From assembly GCF_900536025.1 (NCBI RefSeq), contig NZ_UNOZ01000037.1, positions 156,068 through 220,067 of the forward strand: a DNA stretch of 64,000 nt. Direction: 5' to 3'. Below the pieces are notes generated by a model that did not search any database, was not told the origin of the DNA, and saw only the letters and a list, made by a program, of their open reading frames with translations. A program made the translations under genes and the position numbers. Below, in pieces: positions 1 through 9,063 of the stretch. Source of the stretch: Pseudomonas reidholzensis. GTDB taxonomy: Bacteria; Pseudomonadota; Gammaproteobacteria; Pseudomonadales; Pseudomonadaceae. Every line of letters begins with the position of its first letter. The stretch's first letter is position 1.

Positions 1-444
1 AGTGATGTCAGCCATCAGCGCGTCACGTTCACCGGAAACCACTTCGTGCAGGGTGCGCTTACCGAACTGGTCACGCAGGCCGCTTTCCAGACGACGCGAC
101 AGGCGCTCGTCGGCGATCTGCTTGAGGCCCGAGGTCGCGGTGTAGAAGCGATCGGAGTCCTTCACCCGCCATTTGGCGTAGGCGTCGACCATGACCGCTT
201 TCTTCTCGAGGGTCAGGAAGCGCTGGGTCGGAGCATCCAGGGTCATCAGGCGGGCGTCGAACTTGCGCACCTGGTTGACGTACGGGATCTTCACATGCAG
301 GCCAGGCTGGACATCGGCCTGAACCACGCGACCGAACTGCAGCAGCACCGCACGCTCGGTCTGAGCGACGATATAGAAGCTGTTCCAGGCCACGACAGCC
401 AGCACCACTGCGGCAATCAGGGCGATCAGCGATTTATTGCTCAT
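1..444 (-). CDS. hflC: Membrane protease modulator HflC (3' part cut by window edge)
   Basis: Partner of HflK in the inner-membrane, periplasm-facing HflKC complex, which surrounds and restrains the FtsH protease (family knowledge). The sequence shows the first 148 codons: a short cytoplasmic start, one hydrophobic anchor at about residues 5-22, then the beginning of a band-7/SPFH domain with the typical 'QTERAVLLQFG' stretch. The ATG at 444 overlaps the hflK stop as ATGA, so the two are probably translationally coupled. The C-terminal half lies outside the window. Identification rests on the SPFH start and on its place directly after hflK. Confidence 0.93.
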   Translation of the reverse strand, partial: MSNKSLIALIAAVVLAVVAWNSFYIVAQTERAVLLQFGRVVQADVQPGLHVKIPYVNQVRKFDARLMTLDAPTQRFLTLEKKAVMVDAYAKWRVKDSDRFYTATSGLKQIADERLSRRLESGLRDQFGKRTLHEVVSGERDALMADIT

Positions 445-1625
445 CAGCGGCTCTCCCTAGTACGCAGCGTCTGTTGTTGCTGTTGCAGATCCTGCGCTGC
501 GCGCACGGCAGGGTCGTTGACCGACGGCGATCCGCTGGCGGCCGCGGCCGACGTGTTGCGGCTGCCTTCGATCATCTTGTCCAGCGGCAGGTAGAGCAGG
601 TTGTTCTGCCCGTCCTTGGTCGCCACCATGACCTTGCTCGAATTGCTGTAGACCTCTTGCATGGTCTCCAGGTACAGACGCTGACGGGTGACGTCCGGCG
701 CCTTGCGGTACTCGGTGACCAGCTTGGTGAAGCGGTCGGCCTCACCCTTGGCGCGGGCAATCACTTCATCGCGGTAGCCGTTGGCATCCTCGATGATGCG
801 CTGGGCCTGACCACGGGCTTCCGGCACCACGCCATTGGCGTAGGACTCGGCCTGGTTACGCGCACGCTGCTCGTCTTCACGGGCACGGATCACGTCATCG
901 AAGGCTTCCTGCACTTCACGCGGGGCTGCCGCGCTCTGTACGTTGACCTGGGTCACGGTGATACCGGTACGGTAGGTGTCGAGGAAGCGCTGCAGGCGCT
1001 CGCGGATATCCACGGCCATCTGCTCGCGGCCTTCGGTCAGGACCTGGTCCATCGAGGTGGAACCCACCACGTGGCGCAAGGCACTGTCGGTCGCATGCTG
1101 CAAGCTCACTTCCGGCTGGTCGACGTTGAGCACGAAGTCCTGCAGGTTGGTGATCTTGTACTGCACGGTCAGCGGCACCTCGACGATGTTCTCGTCTTCG
1201 GTGAGCATCTGCCCCTGCTTGGTGTACGCACGCTCACGCGTGACGTTCTCCATGTATTTGCGATCGATCGGCGGGAAATAGATATTCAGGCCTGGACCCA
1301 CGGTCTCGTAGTACTTGCCGAAGCGCAGCACGACTGCCTGCTCCTGCTCGTCGACCACGTACACGGCACTGTACAGCCAGATCGCAGCCAACACCGCCAG
1401 GCCGATGCCCAGCAGGCCGTAGCCGCCACCCTTGCCGATATTGCGGTCACCACCGCCGCGTTTCTTGCTGCCGCCGAACATGCCGTTCAGGCTGTCCTGC
1501 AGCTTGCGGAAGGCCTCGTCGAGATCCGGTGGTCCTTTCTTGTCGCCACCACCGCCGCCGCCGCCACGGCGACCGCCCCAGGGATCCTGATTATTCGAGT
1601 TGCCACCCGGCTCATTCCAAGCCAT
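444..1625 (-). CDS. hflK: Membrane protease modulator HflK
   Basis: Larger subunit of the HflKC complex that regulates FtsH. The 393-residue protein has a glycine- and asparagine-rich cytoplasmic N-terminus (residues 5-68, with a seven-glycine run near 21-27), one transmembrane segment at about 69-90, and then a band-7/SPFH domain and a charged, probably coiled-coil region. The C-terminus is Gln-rich. I chose the ATG at 1625 (MAWNEPGG), which gives the usual HflK beginning; the in-frame upstream extension adds 12 atypical residues. It follows hflX after 96 bases and overlaps hflC by four bases. Confidence 0.95.
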   Translation of the reverse strand: MAWNEPGGNSNNQDPWGGRRGGGGGGGDKKGPPDLDEAFRKLQDSLNGMFGGSKKRGGGDRNIGKGGGYGLLGIGLAVLAAIWLYSAVYVVDEQEQAVVLRFGKYYETVGPGLNIYFPPIDRKYMENVTRERAYTKQGQMLTEDENIVEVPLTVQYKITNLQDFVLNVDQPEVSLQHATDSALRHVVGSTSMDQVLTEGREQMAVDIRERLQRFLDTYRTGITVTQVNVQSAAAPREVQEAFDDVIRAREDEQRARNQAESYANGVVPEARGQAQRIIEDANGYRDEVIARAKGEADRFTKLVTEYRKAPDVTRQRLYLETMQEVYSNSSKVMVATKDGQNNLLYLPLDKMIEGSRNTSAAAASGSPSVNDPAVRAAQDLQQQQQTLRTRESR

Positions 1626-1721
1626 AGCGCTCTCCATCTGATAAAGCAAAGACGCGCCCACGGCGCGCCGTCCAATGCTACAGAATGCCTGTCACGGCTG
1701 CCCGGCGACCTCGACGGGCAT

Positions 1722-3023
1722 TTATTGCAAAGTGTGTTGCGCAATAAACGTTTGCGGTTCAAGACCTGCGCGGCTGACCAGGCGATTGAGTTCGACCATG
1801 GGCAGGCGCACGCTCAACAAGCTGCTGCCTTCTTCGTCATGTTCTTCGCTGCGCACCACGCCCAGTTCAAAGAATTGCGCGCGCAAGCGCGCAAAACGCT
1901 GTTCAAGGCGCAGGGTGCCGACGAACAGATCATCCCCCAGCAACTCGGCAATTGCCTGGCCAACCAGCTCCAGGCCACGTCCATCACGTGCCGACACCCA
2001 GACCCGCTCCGGTTTGCCATCGGCATCCCGCTGGATCTGCGGCTCGACATCTTCGAGCAGGTCGAGTTTGTTATAGACCTCGAGGATCGGCAAGCCTTCG
2101 GCACCGATCTCACCCAATACCGCCAGCACCTGCTCGATCTGCTCCATGCGCTCTGGCTCATGGGCATCGATCACATGCAGCAGCAGGTCGGAGTTGCTCG
2201 ACTCTTCGAGCGTAGCCCGAAATGCCTCGACCAGCTTGTGCGGCAGGTGACGGATGAAGCCCACGGTGTCGGCCAGCACGATCGGCCCCAGGTCGTCGAG
2301 CTGCAGACGGCGCAGGGTCGGGTCGAGGGTCGCGAACAGTTGGTCGGCGGCGTAGACCTCGGATGAGGTCAGGGCGTTGAACAGGGTCGACTTGCCGGCG
2401 TTGGTATAGCCCACCAGCGAGACCGACGGGATATCCGCGCGCCGGCGCCCGCGCCGCGCTTGCTCGCGCTGGCTGCGGACCTTTTCCAGGCGTGCCTTGA
2501 TCTGCCGCAGACGGACCCGCAACAGACGGCGGTCGGTCTCCAGCTGGGTCTCACCCGGGCCACGCAGGCCGATACCGCCCTTCTGCCGCTCAAGGTGCGT
2601 CCAGCCGCGTACCAGCCGCGTGCTCATGTGCTCGAGCTGGGCCAGTTCGACCTGCAGCTTGCCTTCATGGGTACGCGCCCGTTGGGCGAAGATATCGAGA
2701 ATCAGCCCGGTACGGTCAAGCACGCGACACTCGAAAACACGTTCGAGGTTACGTTCCTGACTGGGCGTGAGGGTGTGATTGAAAATCACCAGATCTACCT
2801 GCTCGGCTTTGACCAGGTCGCGAAGTTCCTCGACCTTGCCGCTGCCAATCAGGTATTTGGCGCTCGGCTGGTGCCGCGTCACTGTTGACAGTGAAACGAT
2901 CTCAGCTCCGGCCGACAGTGCCAACTCCTGAAACTCCTGCGGGTCTTCGCGCGCCTCAGGGTTCTGACCTTCCAAGTGAACGAGCAGCGCTCGATCACCA
3001 CCACCGTGGCGCTCAAAGAACAA
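1722..3023 (-). CDS. hflX: Ribosome-associated GTPase HflX (TTG start)
   Basis: GTPase that binds the 50S subunit and can split stalled ribosomes, notably in heat stress (family knowledge). The 433 residues comprise an N-terminal HflX domain with the GSGKVEEL signature near 60-66, a coiled linker near 160-195 rich in Arg/Gln, and a G domain with P-loop GYTNAGKST (205-213), DTVGF switch II and NKLD. The start is TTG at 3023, preceded by AGGAG seven bases upstream; no better ATG exists and the MFFERHGGG beginning is typical. It lies 12 bases after hfq, in the hfq-hflX-hflK-hflC order. Confidence 0.95.
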   Translation of the reverse strand: MFFERHGGGDRALLVHLEGQNPEAREDPQEFQELALSAGAEIVSLSTVTRHQPSAKYLIGSGKVEELRDLVKAEQVDLVIFNHTLTPSQERNLERVFECRVLDRTGLILDIFAQRARTHEGKLQVELAQLEHMSTRLVRGWTHLERQKGGIGLRGPGETQLETDRRLLRVRLRQIKARLEKVRSQREQARRGRRRADIPSVSLVGYTNAGKSTLFNALTSSEVYAADQLFATLDPTLRRLQLDDLGPIVLADTVGFIRHLPHKLVEAFRATLEESSNSDLLLHVIDAHEPERMEQIEQVLAVLGEIGAEGLPILEVYNKLDLLEDVEPQIQRDADGKPERVWVSARDGRGLELVGQAIAELLGDDLFVGTLRLEQRFARLRAQFFELGVVRSEEHDEEGSSLLSVRLPMVELNRLVSRAGLEPQTFIAQHTLQ

Positions 3024-3035
3024 TGCAGGCTCCTA

Positions 3036-3296
3036 TCAGGCGTTGCCTGGCTCGCTGTCACCGCTCTCGGAGTCGGACGGGCTTGGCAGGCGAACCGGAC
3101 GTGCAGGAACCACGGTCGAGATCGCGTGCTTGTAGACCATCTGGCTGACGGTGTTCTTCAGCAGGACCACGAACTGGTCGAACGATTCGATCGAGCCCTG
3201 CAGCTTGATCCCGTTGACCAGGTAGATCGAAACCGGGACCTTTTCTTTTCTCAAGGTGTTCAAGTAAGGGTCTTGTAGCGAATGCCCTTTTGACAT
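3036..3296 (-). CDS. hfq: RNA chaperone Hfq
   Basis: Hexameric Sm-like chaperone that pairs small RNAs with mRNAs and, in pseudomonads, works with Crc in catabolite repression (family knowledge). The 86 residues show Sm1 (GIKLQGSIESFDQFVVLLKN region) and Sm2 with the YKHAIST motif, then a short Ser/Pro/Asp tail typical of Pseudomonas. ATG at 3296 is preceded by an AGGAG ribosome site. An in-frame upstream extension to 3365 is hydrophobic and was dropped. The gene lies 93 bases after miaA, with room for its own promoter, and 12 bases before hflX. Confidence 0.98.
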   Translation of the reverse strand: MSKGHSLQDPYLNTLRKEKVPVSIYLVNGIKLQGSIESFDQFVVLLKNTVSQMVYKHAISTVVPARPVRLPSPSDSESGDSEPGNA

Positions 3297-3389
3297 ATGC
3301 CGCACTCCTGTAAGGATCAGTAATAAAAAATACGAAAATTCGATGATTACGCCGCCCACTCGCAAGAATAGCCGGCAATTAGCAGGGAC

Positions 3390-4361
3390 TCAGCTCAATA
3401 TGGAGACGGACCCAAGGTATTTCAAGGTGCGGGACAGATTGTCGCAGGCCAGGCTGTCCAGCCAGTGCACGTCGGACCAACCGCGCAACCAGGTGAACTG
3501 CCGCTTGGCCAGCTGGCGAGTGGCGATGATACCGCGTTCTCGCATCTCATTCTCATCAAGCTTGCCGTCGAGGTAATCCCAGACTTGCCGATAGCCCACT
3601 GCCCGTATAGACGGCAGCCCGGCGTGCAAGTCACTTCTGCTTCGCAGCTCTCGGACCTCGTCGACGAAGCCCTGTTCCAGCATCTGGGAAAATCGTAGCG
3701 CAATTCGCTGATGCAAAATGTGACGATCCGTAGGAGCAATCGCCAAGCTGGCGACAGTATAGGGCAAATGTCCGCCTGCGCCTGCGTCTGCGCCGCTACT
3801 TTCGGCCAATTGCCGCTGGCGATGGGCCGTCATGCTCTCGCCGCTGACCCGGTACACTTCCAGCGCACGGATCAACCGCTGCGGGTCGTTGGGGTGGATG
3901 CGCGCCGCCGACACCGGGTCGACCTCGGCCAACTGGCGATGCAGCTCAGCCAGCCCCAGCGCGCTGGCCTGAGCCTCTAGCTCGGCACGTACGGCCGGGT
4001 CGGCGGCCGGCATGTCGGCCAGCCCCTCGAGCAACGCCTTGTAATACAGCATGGTGCCGCCGACCAGCAGCGGGATCTTGCCGCGCGCGGTGATCTCGGC
4101 CATGGCCGCCAGGGCATCGGTGCAGAAATGCGCGGCGGAGTAACTTTCGGCCGGGTCGATGATGTCGATCAGCCGGTGCGGGTGGGCAGCCAGGATGTCT
4201 TTCGACGGCTTGGCGGTGCCGATGTCCATGCCCCGGTAGACCAGCGCCGAGTCGACGCTGATCAGTTCGCAGGGCAGCACCTTGGTCAGTTCGATGGCGA
4301 GGTCGGTCTTGCCGGCCGCCGTCGGGCCCATGAGGAATATTGCTGGGGGCTTGCCGCTCAT
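3390..4361 (-). CDS. miaA: tRNA dimethylallyltransferase MiaA
   Basis: Adds a dimethylallyl group to adenosine 37 of tRNAs reading UNN codons; the product is the substrate for MiaB methylthiolation. The 323-residue length is normal. The P-loop GPTAAGKT sits at residues 12-19, followed by the DSALVYRGMDIGTAKPS substrate-binding stretch and HPHRLIDIIDP. The ATG at 4361 lies one base after the mutL stop, so the pair is probably co-transcribed and coupled. The mutL-miaA-hfq-hflX order is conserved in gammaproteobacteria. Confidence 0.97.
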   Translation of the reverse strand: MSGKPPAIFLMGPTAAGKTDLAIELTKVLPCELISVDSALVYRGMDIGTAKPSKDILAAHPHRLIDIIDPAESYSAAHFCTDALAAMAEITARGKIPLLVGGTMLYYKALLEGLADMPAADPAVRAELEAQASALGLAELHRQLAEVDPVSAARIHPNDPQRLIRALEVYRVSGESMTAHRQRQLAESSGADAGAGGHLPYTVASLAIAPTDRHILHQRIALRFSQMLEQGFVDEVRELRSRSDLHAGLPSIRAVGYRQVWDYLDGKLDENEMRERGIIATRQLAKRQFTWLRGWSDVHWLDSLACDNLSRTLKYLGSVSILS

Positions 4362-4362
4362 T

Positions 4363-6249
4363 TCATCGACCGCGCAGGAAAAGTTTGTCCAGATCGTCCA
4401 GGCCCATCTGGGTCCAGGTCGGTCGGCCGTGGTTGCACTGGCCGCTACGTTCGGTGTTTTCCATGTCCCGCAGCAGCGCGTTCATCTCGGGGATGGCCAG
4501 GCGCCGGTTGGCGCGCACGGCGCCGTGGCAGGCCATGGTCCCGAGCAGTTCGTTGAGGTGCGCCTGGATACGGTCGCTGGTGCCGTATTCCATGAGGTCG
4601 GCGAGCACGTCCTGGACCAGGCGATTGGCCTCAGCCTGCTTGAGCAGGGCGGGAATCTGCCGAATCGCCAGGGTTTCAGGGCCCAGCCGCTGCAGCTCGA
4701 AGCCCAGCCGCTGGAACCACTGCGCGTGCTCTTCGGCGCAATCGGCCTCGCGCTGGCTCAGCGCCAGCGACTCCGGCACCAGCAGCGGCTGACCGCTCAG
4801 GCCTTCACTGGCCATGGCCACCTTGAGCCGCTCGTACATGATCCGCTCGTGGGCGGCGTGCATGTCCACCAGCACCAGGCCGACGGCGTTCTCGGCAAGG
4901 ATGTAGATGCCCTTGAGCTGGGCCAGGGCATAGCCCAGCGGCGGAATGTCGCCCTGGCTTTCCGGCAGCGCCGCCGGTGCGCCGTTGTTCAACGGCGCGT
5001 AGAACTCGCGGTAGGCGGCTTGCGCCTCGGCCACCGGCACTGGCTGCGAAGGGCGTGGGGTGTACTGGTATTGATAGCCCGCACCCGCACCGGAGCCAGC
5101 AGCGGGCTGCGCCTGAGGCTGCTCGAGCACCGGCGTGGCCAGGCGCATTTCGCCCTGCGGGCCGAATTCGCCAACCTGCTGGCCGCTCGGGCGAAGCATT
5201 TCGGTGGTCGCGGCGGGCGCGGCCAGTTGGTCTTCCGGACGCACGTCCGCCAGCGCCCGGTGCAGGGTGCCGTAAAGGAAGTCGTGCACCGTGCGCCCTT
5301 CGCGGAAGCGCACTTCGTGCTTGGTCGGGTGAACGTTGACGTCGACGCCGTTGGGCTCAAGCTCGAGGAACAGCACGAAGGTCGGGTGACGGCCGTTGAA
5401 CAGCACGTCGCGGTAAGCCTGGCGCACCGCATGGGCGACCAGCTTGTCGCGCACCGCACGGCCATTGACGAAGAAGTACTGCAGGTCGGCCTGACTGCGC
5501 GAGAAGGTCGGCAGGCCGACCCAGCCCCACAGGCGCAAGCCGTTGCGCTCGACATCGATCGGCAGCGCCTGCTCGAGGAAGCCCGGGCCGCAGATCGCGC
5601 CGACCCGCCGCGCCCGCGAGATATCGTCGGGTGCGTCGTGCAGGCTGAGGATGCTCTTGCCGTTGTGGCGCAGGTGGAAGCCGACATCGAAGCGGGCCAG
5701 GGCCAGGCGCCGAATGACTTCCTGCAGGTGATCGAATTCGGTCTTCTCGGCCTTGAGGAACTTGCGTCGGGCCGGGGTATTGAAGAACAGGTCACGGACT
5801 TCGACCGAGGTGCCCACCGGGTGCGCGGCAGGCTGCACCCGCGGGGTCATGTCGCGGCCTTCGGTCTCGACCTGCCAGGCCTCGCTGGCGTCAGCCGTGC
5901 GCGAGGTCAGGGTCAGGCGGGCCACCGAGCTGATCGACGCCAGGGCCTCACCGCGGAACCCGAGGCTGAGCACCCCTTCGAGGTCTTCCAGTTCGCGGAT
6001 CTTGCTGGTGGCGTGACGGGCCAGGGCCAGCGGCAGGTCGTCGGGCGAAATGCCGCTGCCGTCGTCACGCACACGCAGCAGCTTGACCCCGCCCTGCTCG
6101 ACCTCGACATCGATGCGCCGGGCGCCGGAGTCGAGGCTGTTTTCCAACAGCTCCTTGGCCACCGACGCGGGGCGCTCGACCACCTCGCCGGCGGCAATCT
6201 GGTTGGCCAGCCGCGGGCTGAGCAGCTCGATGCGTGAACCACCACTCAT
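4363..6249 (-). CDS. mutL: DNA mismatch repair protein MutL
   Basis: Couples mismatch recognition by MutS to strand incision. The 628-residue protein has an N-terminal GHKL ATPase (ELLENSLDSGA, DDGSGI, GFRGEAL motifs within the first 110 residues), a Pro/Gln/Ala-rich linker near 340-430 and a C-terminal dimerisation domain. Residues 462-473 read DMHAAHERIMYE, the place and pattern of the MutL endonuclease metal motif DQHA(X)2E(X)4E with Met for Gln. This fits pseudomonads that lack MutH, where MutL itself nicks. The gene overlaps amiB by four bases (ATGA). Confidence 0.97.
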   Translation of the reverse strand: MSGGSRIELLSPRLANQIAAGEVVERPASVAKELLENSLDSGARRIDVEVEQGGVKLLRVRDDGSGISPDDLPLALARHATSKIRELEDLEGVLSLGFRGEALASISSVARLTLTSRTADASEAWQVETEGRDMTPRVQPAAHPVGTSVEVRDLFFNTPARRKFLKAEKTEFDHLQEVIRRLALARFDVGFHLRHNGKSILSLHDAPDDISRARRVGAICGPGFLEQALPIDVERNGLRLWGWVGLPTFSRSQADLQYFFVNGRAVRDKLVAHAVRQAYRDVLFNGRHPTFVLFLELEPNGVDVNVHPTKHEVRFREGRTVHDFLYGTLHRALADVRPEDQLAAPAATTEMLRPSGQQVGEFGPQGEMRLATPVLEQPQAQPAAGSGAGAGYQYQYTPRPSQPVPVAEAQAAYREFYAPLNNGAPAALPESQGDIPPLGYALAQLKGIYILAENAVGLVLVDMHAAHERIMYERLKVAMASEGLSGQPLLVPESLALSQREADCAEEHAQWFQRLGFELQRLGPETLAIRQIPALLKQAEANRLVQDVLADLMEYGTSDRIQAHLNELLGTMACHGAVRANRRLAIPEMNALLRDMENTERSGQCNHGRPTWTQMGLDDLDKLFLRGR

Positions 6250-7679
6250 TGCTGGGACGCCAGGGTCGTGCCCGGGATATCCAGGTGCTGGCCGACCTTC
6301 AGCTCATCGCTCTTGAGGCTGTTGGTGCTGCGCAGGCTGGCCACGCTGACCTGATAGCGCACCGCGATCATCGCCAGGGTTTCGCCGGGGCGCACGGTAT
6401 GGTCGCGCGGGCCTTGGGCGATCTTGCCGCTGTCACGCAGCCAGGCGATGTAGGTACCCGGCGGTGGGCTCTGCTGGAAGTACTGGCGCAAGCCGGTATG
6501 GATCGAACGGGCCAGGGCCTGCTGATGGCTCCTGGTGGCCAGCTTGGCCGCCTCGTTGGCGTTGGAAATGAACCCGGTCTCGACCAGGATCGACGGGATG
6601 TCTGGCGATTTCAGCACCATGAAGCCGGCCTGCTCGACCCGACGCTTGTGCAGCGAGGTGATGCGGCCCATGTTGCCGAGCACTTTCTGCCCGACATCGA
6701 GGCTGGAGCTGAGGGTGGCCGTCATCGACAGGTCGAGCAGCACGCCTGCGAGCATGCGGTCCTTGTCGTCGAGGCTGACGTTGCCAGCACCGCCGATCAG
6801 GTCCGAGCGGTTTTCCGTGTCGGCCAGCCAGCGCGCGGTCTCGGAGGTGGCGCCACGGTCAGACAGGGCGAACACCGATGCGCCAAAGGCGGCCTTCGAC
6901 GGCGCCGCGTCGGCGTGAATCGAGACGAACAGGTCGGCGCCTTTCTTGCGGGCGATCTCGGTCCGCTTGCGCAGGGGGATGAAGTAGTCGCCGGTGCGCG
7001 TCAGCTCGGCGCGGTAACCCTTCTCGCCGTTGATCTGGCGCTGCAGCTCCTGGGCAATCTGCAGGACGATGTCTTTTTCGTGCTGACCGCGCGAGCCCGA
7101 GGCGCCCGGGTCTTCACCGCCGTGGCCGGCGTCGATGGCGACGACGATGTCACGCTTGCCGCTCGGTGCGGGTGGCAATTTGATCGCCGGCTGGGCCGGG
7201 GTCACCGGGATGGCCGGGGTAGTGGCCGGGGTCGGCACCGGCGTCGGCGGTGGCGTCGGCGCAGTGGCCGCGACAGCGTCCGACTCCTGGTCGTACAGGT
7301 CGACCACCAGGCGGTTGCCGTACTGGGCGTTGGGCGCAAGGATGAAGCTCTTCGGCGTTACCGCTTTTTTAAGGTCGACCACCACCCGCAGGTCGGTCGG
7401 CGTCCGCTGGGCCGAACGCACGCTGCTGATGGGCGTGTTGGACGTGGAAACGTTGAGCGGCGCGGCCAGGGTCGCACCGTTGATATCGATGACCAGCCGG
7501 TCCGGTGCGCTCAGGGTAAAGACACTGTGCTGCACAGGGCCGGACAGGTCGAAGACCAGCCGTGTGTTATCCGGCGCGCGCCACAGACGCATGCTTTTGA
7601 CTTGTGTGGCGGCCAGAACGTCGACGGTCACTGCGGTGAGCAGAAGACCAACGACGGCGACCAGTGCGCGTAGGCGCAT
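6246..7679 (-). CDS. amiB: N-acetylmuramoyl-L-alanine amidase AmiB type, AMIN + amidase_3 + LysM
   Basis: Periplasmic zinc amidase that cuts septal peptidoglycan during daughter-cell separation. Order seen: signal peptide (MRLRALVAVVGLLLTAV), AMIN domain up to about residue 125, Pro/Thr-rich linker near 140-165, amidase_3 domain with AIDAGHGGEDPG, SIHADA and the ETGFISN glutamate, and one C-terminal LysM (HTVRPGETL to DIPG). ATG at 7679 was chosen because GGGGATAGGT lies just upstream and the signal peptide is cleaner; ATG at 7691 is an alternative that adds four residues. It sits between tsaE and mutL in one operon. Confidence 0.93.
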   Translation of the reverse strand: MRLRALVAVVGLLLTAVTVDVLAATQVKSMRLWRAPDNTRLVFDLSGPVQHSVFTLSAPDRLVIDINGATLAAPLNVSTSNTPISSVRSAQRTPTDLRVVVDLKKAVTPKSFILAPNAQYGNRLVVDLYDQESDAVAATAPTPPPTPVPTPATTPAIPVTPAQPAIKLPPAPSGKRDIVVAIDAGHGGEDPGASGSRGQHEKDIVLQIAQELQRQINGEKGYRAELTRTGDYFIPLRKRTEIARKKGADLFVSIHADAAPSKAAFGASVFALSDRGATSETARWLADTENRSDLIGGAGNVSLDDKDRMLAGVLLDLSMTATLSSSLDVGQKVLGNMGRITSLHKRRVEQAGFMVLKSPDIPSILVETGFISNANEAAKLATRSHQQALARSIHTGLRQYFQQSPPPGTYIAWLRDSGKIAQGPRDHTVRPGETLAMIAVRYQVSVASLRSTNSLKSDELKVGQHLDIPGTTLASQQ

Positions 7680-7691
7680 ACCTATCCCCAT

Positions 7692-8165
7692 CTACTGTTT
7701 GATTTTGTTGGCCAACGCGGTGCACCAGGCTTCGCCGCGAGGCCCCTGCGGCGACAGGTACAGCGAGCGTCCGCCCGCTTGCGGGCTTATGGTAATGGTC
7801 AGGTCGGGCTTTGGCAAAACGCCCGCACCTTTATCGGGCCATTCGAACAGGCACAAGGCATCGCCCTCGAAATAGTCGCGGATGCCGAGGTACTCCAATT
7901 CCTCGGGGTCGACCAGCCGATAGAGGTCGAAGTGGAATGCGCGCACCTCGCCAATCTCGTAGGGTTCGACCACGGTAAAGGTCGGGCTCTTGACGGGCCC
8001 GGTGTGGCCGAGGCCACGGATCAACCCGCGCGACAAGGTGGTCTTGCCGGCGCCGAGGTCGCCTTCGAGAAAGATCACGCCATGACCGCCGGTCACTTCG
8101 GCCAATTGTGCGCCGAAGGCTACCGTGGCCTCTTCGTCGGCCAAAAACAGGGTTACGCCTGACAC
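7692..8165 (-). CDS. tsaE: tRNA threonylcarbamoyladenosine biosynthesis ATPase TsaE
   Basis: P-loop ATPase of the TsaBDE complex that makes t6A37 in ANN-decoding tRNAs. The 157-residue length is normal. The P-loop GDLGAGKTT lies at about residues 35-43, followed by VKSPTFTVVEPYE and HFDLYRL, all typical of YjeE/TsaE. Its start overlaps the end of nnrD by 13 bases, and its TAG stop is 12 bases before the chosen amiB start, so nnrD-tsaE-amiB-mutL-miaA reads as one unit. Confidence 0.96.
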   Translation of the reverse strand: MSGVTLFLADEEATVAFGAQLAEVTGGHGVIFLEGDLGAGKTTLSRGLIRGLGHTGPVKSPTFTVVEPYEIGEVRAFHFDLYRLVDPEELEYLGIRDYFEGDALCLFEWPDKGAGVLPKPDLTITISPQAGGRSLYLSPQGPRGEAWCTALANKIKQ

Positions 8166-9013
8166 GCTGAATGCTCCTCCAATAATTCACGAATGACCGG
8201 CAGCAGATCGCTGGCTGCCAGGCCCCTGCCCTTCAACCCCAGGCGTTCACCGGCACAGGCATGCAGCCAGGTGCCCAGGCACGCCGCCGACCACGCATCG
8301 AGGCCCTGGGCGAGCAACGCCGCCAGCACCCCGGTGAGCACATCGCCGAGGCCTGCACCGGCCATCGCCGGATGTCCACGGCCGCACACGGCCAATTGCC
8401 CTGCGGGGTCGGCCACCAGGGTGCCGGCGCCCTTGAGCACGCAGACGCTGGCATATTTGCGCGCCAGCTTGCGTGCGGCGCCCGGTCGGTCGGCCTGCAC
8501 CGCCTCGGTGGATATCCCCAGCAAGCGCGCCGCCTCTCCCGGATGCGGGGTGAGAATGCTCGCGCTGGGCAGGGCCAGCGGGCTGCCTGCTAGCAGGTTG
8601 AGCGCATCGGCGTCCCACACCTGTGGCAGCGCGGCGTTGGCCACCGCCGACAGCAGGCTGCGCCCCCAGGCCGCCTGGCCGAGGCCAGGGCCGACGACCA
8701 GCACCGAAGCGCGCTCGAGCACCGCCATCAACTGGTTGGCCGAACTGACCCCGAGGCACATGGTTTCCGGCAGCCGGGCCAGCGCCGCGGGTACGTGCTC
8801 GGGCCGCGTGGCCACGCTGACCAGGCCGGCGCCACAGCGCAAAGCCGCCTCGGCACTGAGCAGCACCGCGCCACCGGTACCCAGGTCGCCACCGACCACC
8901 AGCACATGGCCAAAATCGCCCTTGTGGGCGTCGACACGGCGTGGCGGCAGGCTGGCAAGGGTATCCCGGCTGAGCGTTTTTGGCGTATTGCCGAGGTGTT
9001 TGGTCTGGGGCAT
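8153..9013 (-). CDS. nnrD: ADP-dependent NAD(P)H-hydrate dehydratase, stand-alone NnrD
   Basis: Converts damaged NAD(P)H hydrates back to NAD(P)H. The 286 residues cover only the ribokinase-like dehydratase domain: VVGGDLGTGGAVLLSAEAAL near the N-terminus, VVGPGLGQ, DADALNLL, LTPHPGEAARLL and AGLGDVLTG. The N-terminal NnrE epimerase domain fused to it in E. coli YjeF is absent, and the next gene upstream is divergent queG. ATG at 9013 (MPQTKHLG) was preferred; a 21-residue upstream extension would run into queG's leader. First gene of the minus-strand unit. Confidence 0.92.
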   Translation of the reverse strand: MPQTKHLGNTPKTLSRDTLASLPPRRVDAHKGDFGHVLVVGGDLGTGGAVLLSAEAALRCGAGLVSVATRPEHVPAALARLPETMCLGVSSANQLMAVLERASVLVVGPGLGQAAWGRSLLSAVANAALPQVWDADALNLLAGSPLALPSASILTPHPGEAARLLGISTEAVQADRPGAARKLARKYASVCVLKGAGTLVADPAGQLAVCGRGHPAMAGAGLGDVLTGVLAALLAQGLDAWSAACLGTWLHACAGERLGLKGRGLAASDLLPVIRELLEEHSACQA

Positions 9014-9041
9014 GGGGTCAAAGGCTCCGATGTCTGGCAGA

Positions 9042-9047
9042 ATTATA
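9042..9047 (-). promoter_or_regulatory. Candidate -10 box for nnrD operon
   Basis: The minus strand reads a perfect TATAAT 28 bases before the nnrD ATG, in the 50-base gap between divergent nnrD and queG. No good -35 hexamer lies 16-18 bases upstream, so this is only a candidate. Confidence 0.35.
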
Positions 9048-9063
9048 CGCACCTGAGCCTGTA

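Noticed and set aside
474..2366. A 630-codon plus-strand frame opposite hflK and hflX
   Set aside because: Antisense shadow without motifs; both opposite genes are certain.
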